A stretch of DNA of 64,000 bases. It comes from Bog-473 sp963828825 (GTDB lineage: Bacteria; Actinomycetota; Acidimicrobiia; Acidimicrobiales; RAAP-2). Position numbers and translations under genes: made by a program. Below are positions 33,635 through 42,287 of this stretch, in pieces (the stretch's first letter is position 1; each line of letters opens with the position of its first letter). The notes under the pieces were generated by a model, which saw only the letters and a list, made by a program, of their open reading frames with translations, was not told the origin of the DNA and did not search any database. The stretch is taken from positions 1-64,000 of the forward strand of contig CAWHGF010000003.1 in the NCBI GenBank assembly GCA_963828825.1, given 5' to 3'.

Positions 33635-34836
33635 GCACGCTGGTTGGGAAGAAACTGGTGCACGTCACCACCGTCGACATGAGCCTCGTCCTGCTCCTCG
33701 GCCCGCAGCTCCGAGCCTTTGCCGCTGCAGGGATGGAGGTGGTCGGAGTGTCGGCTCCGGGGCCGTTCGTGCCGCAATTGGAATCCTGGGGCATCCGTCA
33801 CGAGCCCCTTCGACATGCGACCCGATCCGCCGCCCCCGGCCAGGATCTGATGGCGCTCGTGGAGCTGTGGCGCCTGTTCCGGCGCCTCAAGCCCGACATC
33901 GTCCACACCCACAACCCCAAGCCAGGTCTCTACGGACGTGTGGCGGCCCGGGCCGCCGGAGTTCCCGGAGTGGTCAACACCGTGCACGGCCTGTACGCGA
34001 GCCCTGAGGACGGACGCTCGCGCAGGGCGGTCGTGTACGCCCTCGAGCGGACAGCGTCGCAGTGCTCAGGGGCCGAACTGGTCCAGAATCCCGAGGACTT
34101 CCGCGTGCTGGCGCGTCTCGGCGTGCCGAGCAACAAGCTGGTACTGCTCGGCAACGGCGTCGATCTGGAGCGATTCCGCCCGCGGTCCGACCAGGAGCGA
34201 CAGCGGGCCCGGGCGAACCTCGGAGTGGACACGGACGCCGTCGTGGTCGGCACGGTCGGCCGCCTGGTCTGGCAGAAGGGCTTCCATGAACTCTTTGCGG
34301 CGGCTGAGCGGCTGCGCGACACACGGCCCGAGATCGTCTTCGTGGTGGTGGGCGGATCCGACGCGGGCAAGGCCGACGCCATCACATCCGAGCAGCTGGC
34401 TGACGCCCGTCGCCGCGGGCACATCGTGTTGGCTGGGTCCCGGGACGACATGGAACGCGTCTACCCGGGTTTCGACCTTTTTGTGCTCCCCTCACACCGC
34501 GAGGGCTTCCCCCGTTCGGCCATGGAGGCCGCGGCCAGCGAAGTGCCGGTGATCGCCACGGACATCAGAGGTTGCCGTGAGGTGGTCGCACACGGGCAAA
34601 CTGGGCTGCTCGTTCCCCTCCACGATCCCCTACGACTTGCCACGGCAATCGAGGAACTGGCACTCGACCCCGCCCTCCGCCGGCGGATGGGCGTCGCTGG
34701 CCGGCGCAAGGCCGAGGCCGAGTTCGACGACCAAGCCGTGGTCTCGAAGACGCTGGACGCCTACGAGCGAGTTCTGACCTCCGCCAAGTCCCCGAAGAGG
34801 CGCCGAATGCCCTGGTCGACCACGGGGCTGTCGTAG
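33631..34836 (+). CDS. GT4 glycosyltransferase
   Basis: This 401-residue GT-B protein has HTHNPKPGLYGRVAARAAG with NTVHGLYA in the acceptor half, and GRLVWQKGFHELF, PSHREGFPRSAMEAAA and TDIRGCREVV in the donor half. It resembles GT4 enzymes that add N-acetyl amino sugars or glucose in capsule loci. The TTG start overlaps the stop of the previous GT4. Its 3' end overlaps the convergent GT4 gene on the other strand by about 76 bases. Sugar specificity is unknown. Confidence 0.88.
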   Translation: MSTLVGKKLVHVTTVDMSLVLLLGPQLRAFAAAGMEVVGVSAPGPFVPQLESWGIRHEPLRHATRSAAPGQDLMALVELWRLFRRLKPDIVHTHNPKPGLYGRVAARAAGVPGVVNTVHGLYASPEDGRSRRAVVYALERTASQCSGAELVQNPEDFRVLARLGVPSNKLVLLGNGVDLERFRPRSDQERQRARANLGVDTDAVVVGTVGRLVWQKGFHELFAAAERLRDTRPEIVFVVVGGSDAGKADAITSEQLADARRRGHIVLAGSRDDMERVYPGFDLFVLPSHREGFPRSAMEAAASEVPVIATDIRGCREVVAHGQTGLLVPLHDPLRLATAIEELALDPALRRRMGVAGRRKAEAEFDDQAVVSKTLDAYERVLTSAKSPKRRRMPWSTTGLS

Positions 34837-35990
34837 CGGTCCAGATAGCGGGCTTCCGCCGCCTCGGTGAGGCGCATGCGCAGCTGAGCGTCACCGAGTA
34901 AGCGCACGACGGCGGCGGCGAACTGCTCCGGATCGTCCGCTATCAGCAGATGCACGCCGTCTTCGACGTCCAATCCCTCCGCGCCGAGGCTCGTCGACAC
35001 CACCGGCACACGGTGTGCGAAAGACTCGAGGATCTTCACTCGGGTGCCACCTCCGTAGCGCACCGGAACAACGGCGACCGACGCACGCGCCAGTTCGGCT
35101 TCCATGGAGGCGACCTCGCCGACCACGGTCAGCACCCCGGGTTGGTGCAACCGCGTGACGCTTGTGGCCGGACGGCCGACCAATCGAACCTCGGTCCCCG
35201 GGACGGCCGCCCGGATGCGAGGGGAGATGGCGGCCGCTGTCCATTGCGCCCCGTCGATGTTGGGAGGGTATCCGAAGCTTCCCTGGAAAAGCACGACAGG
35301 CGGCCCACCGGAGGCCGGGTTCCCGGCCGGCCGCTGCGGCCGCGGGTACGTGTTGGGGATCACCATGACGTTGGGCAGGGCGGACCTGGCTGCGTCCAGC
35401 TCGCTGGGAACCACGACCCGCTCCACGCGGGCGGCCACCGACTGCTGGAATCGGCGCCAGTCGCCGCCGTTGAGCCGGGCCTGGTACCAGGCCAAGCGGG
35501 TCCGCACCGAGCCGAGCACGCCGGTCGATCGGAGCTGGTCGGCCAACAGTTCGGACCGCAGCCCGGCCTTGACGTCCTCGAGGTCCATCAGATCGACGAC
35601 AGTCGGTCCGAAGTCGGGCCGTCCCGTCCATTCGTACGAGGATGGTCTCGAGAACCACACCACGTCATAGGGCGGACGGGCCCAGTCGTGCAGGACACGT
35701 CGAGGGGTACGGTCGGCTCGGGACACGGCCACCTCGATCGGGACGTCCCGGCGGGCCGCCCAATCCAAGCGCCATCGGAGTTGGGGCGACGCACGCGGGT
35801 TCTGCACGCCCATTGCACGCAGCACGGGAACTGCCGGTGGTATGGCCATCGCCGATTGGCGCTGGTCGTGGATCACGAACAGGTCCAGGTCGGCCATCGA
35901 TGCCACGGCCTCCACGACCTGGGCCAGGCGGACAAGCCCGCCGCCGAGGGGCGGCCACGGCAGGTCGTGGGCCACGATCAGTGCTCTCAC
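34761..35990 (-). CDS. GT4-like glycosyltransferase, paralog A
   Basis: This 409-residue GT-B protein begins MRALIVAHDLPWPPLGGG. The donor half has VVLFQGSFGYPPNIDGAQW, EVRLVGR, VRYGGGTRVKILESFAHRVP and TSLGAEGLDVEDGVHLL. The same block is repeated almost motif for motif in the next gene, so the two are tandem duplicates. The ATG start overlaps the stop of paralog B (ATGA at 35987-35990). It probably adds successive, similar sugars (inference). Confidence 0.87.
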   Translation of the reverse strand: MRALIVAHDLPWPPLGGGLVRLAQVVEAVASMADLDLFVIHDQRQSAMAIPPAVPVLRAMGVQNPRASPQLRWRLDWAARRDVPIEVAVSRADRTPRRVLHDWARPPYDVVWFSRPSSYEWTGRPDFGPTVVDLMDLEDVKAGLRSELLADQLRSTGVLGSVRTRLAWYQARLNGGDWRRFQQSVAARVERVVVPSELDAARSALPNVMVIPNTYPRPQRPAGNPASGGPPVVLFQGSFGYPPNIDGAQWTAAAISPRIRAAVPGTEVRLVGRPATSVTRLHQPGVLTVVGEVASMEAELARASVAVVPVRYGGGTRVKILESFAHRVPVVSTSLGAEGLDVEDGVHLLIADDPEQFAAAVVRLLGDAQLRMRLTEAAEARYLDRYDSPVVDQGIRRLFGDLAEVRTRS

Positions 35991-37246
35991 GGCGCCTTCA
36001 ACGCCTCTCCGGCCACGGCGGTCAGCGCGATTTCGGCGACCTGGCCCTCGATAACCCCGCGCTCGAACGCCTCGAGATAGCGCTGGTGCGCTGCGTCAAC
36101 CAGCCGCCGGCGCAGGTCCGGCTCGTTGAGGAGCCGGGCGCAGGACGCAGCCAATCCCTCCGCCGTGTCTGCCAGCAGCAGATGGCGGCCGTCCTCGACG
36201 CCCAAGCCCTCTGCGCCGAGCGTGGTGGAGACGACGGGTATCCGGTGGGCGAACGCCTCGATGATCTTGACGCGCGTGCCACTGCCGAACCGAATGGGCA
36301 CCACGACCATGTCCGCCCGCCGCAGCTCGGTCACCATATCCGGCACCGGCCCGACCATTGTGATCGCCGGAGGGCGCTGGAGGCTCATGTGGCCCGGTTG
36401 GCCCAATCCGACGATACGGATGCGGGCATCGGGGACCAGGTCGCGGAGTGCCGGAGCGATGCGGTCGACCAGCCATCGCACGGCGTCCGCATTCGGTGGG
36501 TACCGCAAGGTGCCGTGGAACAGCACGACCGGCGGTCGCCCGATCTCGACCCGTCCGACCGGCTTGTCAGGACGCGCGTAGGCATTGGACACGACGGCCA
36601 CCCGCTGGAGACCGCTCGAGGTGGCCCGATCGGCCTCGAGTGGGCTGCAGACGACGGTTCGGGCCACTTGGGGCGACACCGAGCGATACAGCCGGTCCCA
36701 GCGAAGCGCCTCGATCTGCGAAAAAGCCCGGCCGGGCAGGCGCCGCCACCGGGTGCGAGCGGTTGGCCCACGACGGTCGCGCGCAAGCGGATCGGGCCTA
36801 CCATCGGTGGGGTCGATCGCGAGGCGACCCCTGATCTTGTAATGCTCGAGATCGTCGAGGTCGAGCACCGTTGGTGCCAGGTGGGGCCTACCGGCAAGGA
36901 GCCAGGCTCGCACGTCATAGCACCACACCAGGTCGTAGTCGCCGGTGGTGAACCGCGCCAGAGCGCGGGAGACCCGGTCACGTTCGCCGATCGGAATCTC
37001 CAACGGCAACTGCGGATGGGCCACGCCACCGAACCGAGCCCCACCGAGGCGGACTGGGACCCGGCTGACCTTCTCGAGCCCGAACGATGGATCCGGCTCG
37101 TCGAAATCGATGGCATCTTCGGGCGTGATGGAGAAGAGTTCGGTCGGACCGCACCGGGACAGAGCGTGCAGCGTGGTGTGGAGACGCAGCCGAAACCCGC
37201 TGATGGCCGGCCACGGATACTCGTAGGCGACCACCAACGTACGCAT
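35987..37246 (-). CDS. GT4-like glycosyltransferase, paralog B
   Basis: This 419-residue paralog of the downstream gene starts MRTLVVAYEYPWPAISG, and has VVLFHGTLRYPPNADAVRW, IRIVGLGQPG, IRFGSGTRVKIIEAFAHRIP and TTLGAEGLGVEDGRHLL. ATG at 37246 follows GGGGTG and fits paralog A's N-terminus; the longer frame to 37342 is rejected. It is co-translated with paralog A. It is divergent from the GT4 gene at 37399, so 37247-37398 probably holds promoters. Confidence 0.88.
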   Translation of the reverse strand: MRTLVVAYEYPWPAISGFRLRLHTTLHALSRCGPTELFSITPEDAIDFDEPDPSFGLEKVSRVPVRLGGARFGGVAHPQLPLEIPIGERDRVSRALARFTTGDYDLVWCYDVRAWLLAGRPHLAPTVLDLDDLEHYKIRGRLAIDPTDGRPDPLARDRRGPTARTRWRRLPGRAFSQIEALRWDRLYRSVSPQVARTVVCSPLEADRATSSGLQRVAVVSNAYARPDKPVGRVEIGRPPVVLFHGTLRYPPNADAVRWLVDRIAPALRDLVPDARIRIVGLGQPGHMSLQRPPAITMVGPVPDMVTELRRADMVVVPIRFGSGTRVKIIEAFAHRIPVVSTTLGAEGLGVEDGRHLLLADTAEGLAASCARLLNEPDLRRRLVDAAHQRYLEAFERGVIEGQVAEIALTAVAGEALKAP

Positions 37247-37398
37247 GCACACCCCGTAGGCTCGACACTTGGCGGCTGGACCGATCATCCCCGTCGCCCC
37301 AGGTCGGCAAGCGTAGCGGAACGGCGCGGCAGTCAGGCTCAACCGACTCCGCTGTTAACATCGCACGCTGCCCACGTGGACGAGGGGGGAAGAGCTCG

Positions 37399-38508
37399 AT
37401 GGTGACGGCAAATCTCGACACCGGTGGCGTTCCGCTGGTCGTGCACGTCGTGCCGACGCCCCGTGGCCGCGGTGCCCAACTCGGCGCACGCATTCTGGTG
37501 GACCGGCTCGACGAACCGGGAACAGTGCGCCATCGCCTGCTCGGCCTCGTCGACGGTCCGCCCGAGGTCGCGGTCGACCTCACACTCGGCCATGCGGCGG
37601 GTGATCACCCCGCCGAGGGGTTCGAGCCCCGCCTTGCCCTCCGGCTGCGGAAGATGCTCGCCCGACTCAATCCGGCAGCGGTCGTGGCGCACGGCGGTGA
37701 TGCCATGAAATATGCCGTTCCCGCGCTCGTCGGCACCGGGCGCCCGTTGGTGTACTGCGTCATCGGGACCTACGCGGGGCGACCGGCGGCAATCCACGAG
37801 TGGGTGTGGAGGCGCCTCATGGCCCGCGCGAATCTCGTCGTTGCCGTCGGCAACGAGGTGCTTGCCGAGTGCACCGGGCGTTTTCGCGTGGCCCCTGAAC
37901 GAGTGGTCATGATTCCCTACGGACGGGACCCGTCTGAGTACCCTCCCCGATCAGGCCCTCCCGTGTCCACAAACGCCACGCTCATCTTCGTGGGTGCCCT
38001 GACGCCCCAGAAACAGCCCGACAGGTTCGTCGAAGTGGTGCGCCGCTTGCGGGCTGAGGGCCGCGCTGTCCACGGACTGATCGTGGGCGACGGCCCGCTC
38101 GCCGGCACCCTGGCCCCTCTGGCGGCGGCCGAGGGGATCGAGCTCCTCGGTTCTCGTTCTGACGTGTCCGAGGTTCTCCGCCGTTCGGACGTCTTCGTGT
38201 TTCCCAGTCGGCCCGCTGGTGAGGGCCTGCCGGGAGTGCTCATAGAGGCAGGCTTGAGCGGCCTTCCGACCGTGTCGACCGCCACGCCCGGGGCTGCCAC
38301 CGTGCTGTGCGACGGCGAGACCGGGGTGATCGTCGACGACTCGGTTGCCACGTTGGCCGGAGCGGTCGGGCAGCTCTTGGACGACCCGGACCGCCTGGCA
38401 GCGATGGGGGCCGCGGCCCGGAGGCGGTGCGAATCGACGTTCACCCTGGACCTCATGGCCCAGCGGTGGCAGGCCGCCCTCCAACCGATGGTGAGCGCTC
38501 AGGTGTGA
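37399..38508 (+). CDS. GT4 glycosyltransferase
   Basis: This 369-residue GT-B enzyme has N-terminal VVHVVPTPRGRGAQLGAR, then FVGALTPQKQPDRFVEVV, GDGPLAGTL, GSRSDVSEVLRRSDVFVFP and GEGLPGVLIEAGLSGLPTV with its EX7E-type acidic pair. A GGGGGAAGAG ribosome binding site precedes the ATG. The 3' end overlaps the convergent membrane-protein gene by 10 bases. Donor and acceptor unknown. Confidence 0.86.
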   Translation: MVTANLDTGGVPLVVHVVPTPRGRGAQLGARILVDRLDEPGTVRHRLLGLVDGPPEVAVDLTLGHAAGDHPAEGFEPRLALRLRKMLARLNPAAVVAHGGDAMKYAVPALVGTGRPLVYCVIGTYAGRPAAIHEWVWRRLMARANLVVAVGNEVLAECTGRFRVAPERVVMIPYGRDPSEYPPRSGPPVSTNATLIFVGALTPQKQPDRFVEVVRRLRAEGRAVHGLIVGDGPLAGTLAPLAAAEGIELLGSRSDVSEVLRRSDVFVFPSRPAGEGLPGVLIEAGLSGLPTVSTATPGAATVLCDGETGVIVDDSVATLAGAVGQLLDDPDRLAAMGAAARRRCESTFTLDLMAQRWQAALQPMVSAQV

Positions 38509-39827
38509 ACCGCTCGGCTCGGCGCGCCGGACCGGGCGCGGCGGGCCTGCGCCCTCCGGCGGGCGATGCGGACGCGGCGCGGCAGCTCCCAGACGTAGCG
38601 GGGCGGACGGTGGCGGGGGCCGCGGGGGACGCACAACAGCACGAGGAAAAGGGGCAGAACCACCGTCGCCTCCCGGGTGATCAATCCCAGGTTGCCCAGG
38701 GCGGCGAAGGAGTACGCGAATGTACCCGTGTAGATCACGCACATGATGATGTAGGGACGGGCCAGTGCAGCCCGCGGCAATATGCGGATATGCCGGAAGG
38801 ACGCGAACACCACCGCCACCAGTATTGTGTTCTCTACTGCGTCCAACCACTCCCCCCCGCCGTGCGCATTTATGGGCAACGGGTCGAACAGGACGACGAA
38901 CACGTCCCTCGGAAAGAAGATGGGATTCGCGGAGTAGCTGACGCTACTCCCGAACCCGGCGCCGGTGCCGGTGCTGTTGTCGGTATTGATCGTCGACAGC
39001 GAGATCGAGCCCTTCGCCCCCGGTAGAAAGTGGAGCGTCACGAAGAGGGCGGCACCCACGAGCGCTCCGAGAAAGAGGAGGCCGACGGTGCGGCGTCCTC
39101 CCTCGAGTTGGACGCCAGATTTCACGGGTCGGAAGATCATGGCGATGGTGAAGCCGCCCAGGGCCAGCATCTGCTGGTTCGGTCGGATGAAAAAGCCGCC
39201 GACTGAAGCAGCCAGGACCAGCCAGTAGCCGCCGCCGCGACGGGCGAGGATCCTGGCGCATCCATAGGCGGTGAGCCCGAGGAGGAAGGTCATGAGCGCT
39301 TCCTTGCCCACGTCCGAGGTCCAAAAGATCAGGGCGGGTAGAAAGAAGATCAGGTACCCGTATCGGTGACCGCCGGCCCTGCTGAACGTGAGGGTGAAGG
39401 CACGATAGAAGAAGACGATCCCGATGAAGGAGAGCCAGCTGAAGACCAGGAAGGCGGCCGCCTGGTCGGTTCCGACGATGGCGAACACCACGCCGGCCAC
39501 GATGCTGACCGATCCGTCAGAAACAATCCCCCCGAGATGGCCGGGCGCGAGCGAGAAGTCCAGATGACGGAAGCCGGTCGCCAGCAGTGCCCCCTGAGAG
39601 TCATACCGGTCGTAGTCGGCGATGCCGCCGTAGAGGTGGTCGACGACCCAGATCTGGAGTGGGGCGCTGATCAGGTGGAGGAGCAGGCAGACCGTGAGGG
39701 CCTTGGCGAGCCACGGATCACCTTCGGCCTCTGCGGTACGGCGGATGACGACGCGTCCGAGGGCGAACAGAACAACCGCGATGAATAACACCACGATCGG
39801 TTGGGATGAAATCTGTCCGTTTGGCAT
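38499..39827 (-). CDS. Polytopic membrane protein, polysaccharide polymerase-like
   Basis: This 442-residue protein has about ten helices and a large external loop between later helices (THFLPGAKGS-like region to about residue 340). GKEALMTFLLGLTAYG and FFIRPNQQMLALGG give the arginine-bearing loops usual for Wzy-type polymerases, though such proteins are too divergent to name with certainty. It lies next to the Wzz-like and BY-kinase-like genes, which control chain length with Wzy, so a polymerase role is the best inference. The C-terminal tail is very Arg-rich and cytoplasmic. Confidence 0.65.
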   Translation of the reverse strand: MPNGQISSQPIVVLFIAVVLFALGRVVIRRTAEAEGDPWLAKALTVCLLLHLISAPLQIWVVDHLYGGIADYDRYDSQGALLATGFRHLDFSLAPGHLGGIVSDGSVSIVAGVVFAIVGTDQAAAFLVFSWLSFIGIVFFYRAFTLTFSRAGGHRYGYLIFFLPALIFWTSDVGKEALMTFLLGLTAYGCARILARRGGGYWLVLAASVGGFFIRPNQQMLALGGFTIAMIFRPVKSGVQLEGGRRTVGLLFLGALVGAALFVTLHFLPGAKGSISLSTINTDNSTGTGAGFGSSVSYSANPIFFPRDVFVVLFDPLPINAHGGGEWLDAVENTILVAVVFASFRHIRILPRAALARPYIIMCVIYTGTFAYSFAALGNLGLITREATVVLPLFLVLLCVPRGPRHRPPRYVWELPRRVRIARRRAQARRARSGAPSRAVHT

Positions 39828-39850
39828 GTCGACTGAACGCCCCGGACCGC

Positions 39851-40723
39851 TCAGGCCTCCGGCGACGGGTGATCGCTCAGTAGCCCACTCTCGAGTCGTA
39901 TCGTCGCAACGGCGGTGGCCGACTCAGTGATGGGCACCTCCTCGGTCGGATCGCGATCCTCGTACAGCTGCTCGTCCTTTGTGTCCAACTCGTCCTTTGC
40001 GTCGAACTCGTCCTCTGAGTCGAACTCGTCCTCTGAGTCGAACTCGTCCTCTGAGTCGAACTCGGAATCGCGTCCCCAGGCGTAGGTTCGCCCCTGCGCG
40101 CGGGTCAGAGCCATGCCGACCACCGGCGCCCCGAGTCGTCGTAGCGCGGCACTGGTCCCGCGAACCTCTTTCAGGCTCGTCGTCTGGCGCTCGCCCACCA
40201 TCAGCACGACATCGGCCAACGGGGTGAGGCCCTCTCCGTAGTGAACCGAGAGATAGGAGGGGACCTCCAGAATCACGACGTCGACGAGCTGCTTCAGGGC
40301 GATCAGGACTTCCGGCGCTCGAACAACCACCTGGGCTGGATGGGCTACGAAGTACCGCATGTCCAGCCGCGACACACCCGGGATGCCCGTCTCCCCGAGA
40401 AGATCCTCCACGTCGGCAGGACTCACAGGACCGGTGAGGAGGTCGCTGCGTGCCTCCCCGACGGGGAGCCCGACGCCGGGCGACGGCCAGTTCCTCAGCG
40501 TCAGAGCGGTCGACAGCGGGAGTTCCGAGCCGTCTGCAGACACGGCGAGTCCTTCGGTACCCACGATCGCAACGCGCTGTCCGATGTCAGCGCACACGGT
40601 GGCCAAATTGATAACGACGTCGGCGAGGGAGGGTTCCGACCCCGGAGACGTGACCAGCACAACGCGGCGGGAACCGTTGGTCGCGGCATGGCCCGCCCCG
40701 AACGGCGGGACCGGCTGGCTCAC
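39851..40723 (-). CDS. BY-kinase/CpsD-like protein with degenerate Walker motifs and acidic repeat
   Basis: This 290-residue protein has the fold pattern of bacterial tyrosine kinases or ParA-like ATPases. VVLVTSPGSEPSLADVV sits where the Walker A loop should be but lacks the GKS/T lysine. VAIVGTEG replaces the usual VDxD Walker A', and VDVVILEVPS stands for Walker B with Glu in place of Asp. Residues 221-251 are an acidic repeat (EFDSED units) followed by a tail. The GTG start at 40723 overlaps the stop of the Wzz-like gene (GTGA). It is probably a non-catalytic regulator of chain length (inference). Confidence 0.7.
   Translation of the reverse strand: MSQPVPPFGAGHAATNGSRRVVLVTSPGSEPSLADVVINLATVCADIGQRVAIVGTEGLAVSADGSELPLSTALTLRNWPSPGVGLPVGEARSDLLTGPVSPADVEDLLGETGIPGVSRLDMRYFVAHPAQVVVRAPEVLIALKQLVDVVILEVPSYLSVHYGEGLTPLADVVLMVGERQTTSLKEVRGTSAALRRLGAPVVGMALTRAQGRTYAWGRDSEFDSEDEFDSEDEFDSEDEFDAKDELDTKDEQLYEDRDPTEEVPITESATAVATIRLESGLLSDHPSPEA
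39971..40060. repeat. Five 18-bp in-frame repeats
   Basis: Five consecutive 18-base units (39971-39988, 39989-40006, 40007-40024, 40025-40042, 40043-40060), the last three identical (CTCGTCCTCTGAGTCGAA), encode the six-residue acidic motif EFDSED and variants in the BY-kinase-like protein. Copy number could vary by slippage without breaking the frame. Confidence 0.92.
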
Positions 40724-41721
40724 TGAGGCGCCATCTGGCTCGACCGGTTGCCCGCCCCGTTCTCGAGCACCGGGTCCTCGCCCTCGTACAACCACTGCTG
40801 TTCGTCCGACGGCGGCAAGGGAAGGGGTTCGCGGAAGACCGACAGCCAGAGCATACGGTAAGGCTCGGTAGAGTCGCTGGTGTCTGCCGGAATCTCCGCC
40901 ACGACCGGATAACCGAAAGCATGCTGCGCACGTTTGGCCGTCTTCAGACGTCGGTCCAGGAGCCAGACGGCCAAGGCCAATAGGGCGCCGAGCACCAGTC
41001 CGAGTAGGAGCCCGACAGCGGCGCGGAGCGCACGACTGTTGAGGATCGCACCGGAAGTGACCTTGTTCACCTCCTGGAGGACTGGCGTGTGCAGTACCGA
41101 ATAACCCGTACTGGGCGACGCCACCACCAGTGTCGCCAGATAGTTCTCGAGAGCGGTCTCCTGAATTTGAAGTGCACCAGTAGTCACACCAGGGGGATAA
41201 CTGTTGGATACGATCTCATCCTCTATCGAGGCCAACTTCTGTTCGGTCCCCGTCACGGCCCCCGCCAGTGACGACTTCGCAACTGCATTCAGCTGGTCAC
41301 CCAGGGCTTGGTCGAAGGCGCTGTTCAGGGCAAGTGAGTCGGCAGCTGTCGGCGCCCCGATTTGGACGTCGATCACCCCGGCCTGACCGCTGGTCTGCCC
41401 CGTTGACGACCCGTTCGCGGCTGGCGGCCCAATGAGGGTAAGCGCGTCCCGCACGATATATGTCGGCCAATTCAGGCCGGAGGCCTTGCTGGCCGCGGCC
41501 AAGACGGTGTCGGTTCCCCCGTAGTAGAGGATCTGGTCGGGCGAGTCAAGACCGCTGGAGTCCGAGCCGGTAGGAGGGGATCCGACGCTCGAAGTCGAGA
41601 CGAAATTTGTCTGGATCGCCTGGCGGGGTGACACCAACCCTGCCGCCAATCCGACGAGGCCGAAGACGACGATCAGCCACCAGCCTCGGAGGAGTGCATT
41701 CCAGTAGTCGCCTCTTTCCAT
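40720..41721 (-). CDS. Wzz-like chain-length determinant/polysaccharide copolymerase
   Basis: This 333-residue protein has an N-terminal transmembrane helix (LIVVFGLVGLAAGLV, about 15-29), a large external helical domain, a second helix near 235-260 (AVGLLLGLVLGALLALAVWLLDRR) and a cytoplasmic tail of about 75 residues. This is the Wzz/PCP topology. GGGAGAGAG directly precedes the ATG. It is coupled to the BY-kinase-like gene and faces the polymerase-like gene, forming a chain-length module. Confidence 0.85.
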   Translation of the reverse strand: MERGDYWNALLRGWWLIVVFGLVGLAAGLVSPRQAIQTNFVSTSSVGSPPTGSDSSGLDSPDQILYYGGTDTVLAAASKASGLNWPTYIVRDALTLIGPPAANGSSTGQTSGQAGVIDVQIGAPTAADSLALNSAFDQALGDQLNAVAKSSLAGAVTGTEQKLASIEDEIVSNSYPPGVTTGALQIQETALENYLATLVVASPSTGYSVLHTPVLQEVNKVTSGAILNSRALRAAVGLLLGLVLGALLALAVWLLDRRLKTAKRAQHAFGYPVVAEIPADTSDSTEPYRMLWLSVFREPLPLPPSDEQQWLYEGEDPVLENGAGNRSSQMAPQ

Positions 41722-42287
41722 CTCTCTCCCGACGTCAGAAGTTTCCCCGCGAGGTCGTACAAGCTCTTTCCCGCCAAGCCGTACAAGCTAACAGTCTGCC
41801 GCGCTCGCCCAGCCTCGCCGCCGGTTTCGACAGTCCCGTTCTCATGGGCGTTGCAACCCCCGCACTGGGACGTGGGAGACCATTGCCCTGATCCAAATCC
41901 CGCCGTCTCCAGAATATCTGGGTCGCGGGCTTCGCCGCACTAGAGCCGACCGGACCAACTCCACACAATTTTTGCACAATAAGAATAGCAACCACAGCCG
42001 TCCGCCACACAAACCCCGGCGGCGCCCGCCTCCCGGACATCGGGCATTGGACGTCGGACTTCGGAAGTCGGAGTGCATCGGGCCGAGGATCGCTTCGCCG
42101 GCGTCGACGAGCCTGTCAAGGAAGCGGCCTTCGATTCCCGAGTCCATCGCGTGGGCGTGGGCAAATTCGGGCATGTGCAAGTCGGCGAAAGGGCGCTACC
42201 CTTACATGCGGTTGCGGGGGACGGAGGCGACGCGGGTGATACGAGGAGGAAGGTGGTGACTCTTCGGCGGGAGTCTGGCGTGGCGCG
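41722..42287. other. Divergent intergenic region of the polysaccharide locus
   Basis: The region separates the Wzz-like operon (minus strand) from the dehydratase operon (plus strand), so promoters for both are expected. I see no gene in it. A degenerate direct repeat lies nearest the Wzz-like gene (41741-41789), and the part before 42288 has no obvious hairpin. Confidence 0.55.
41741..41789. repeat. Two imperfect direct repeats upstream of Wzz-like gene
   Basis: On the minus strand two units of 24-25 bases share AGCTTGTACG and then GCGGG-AAA (41766-41789 and 41741-41765). They lie 20-68 bases upstream of the Wzz-like start, a fitting place for an operator or an activator box. This is inference from position. 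Confidence 0.55.
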
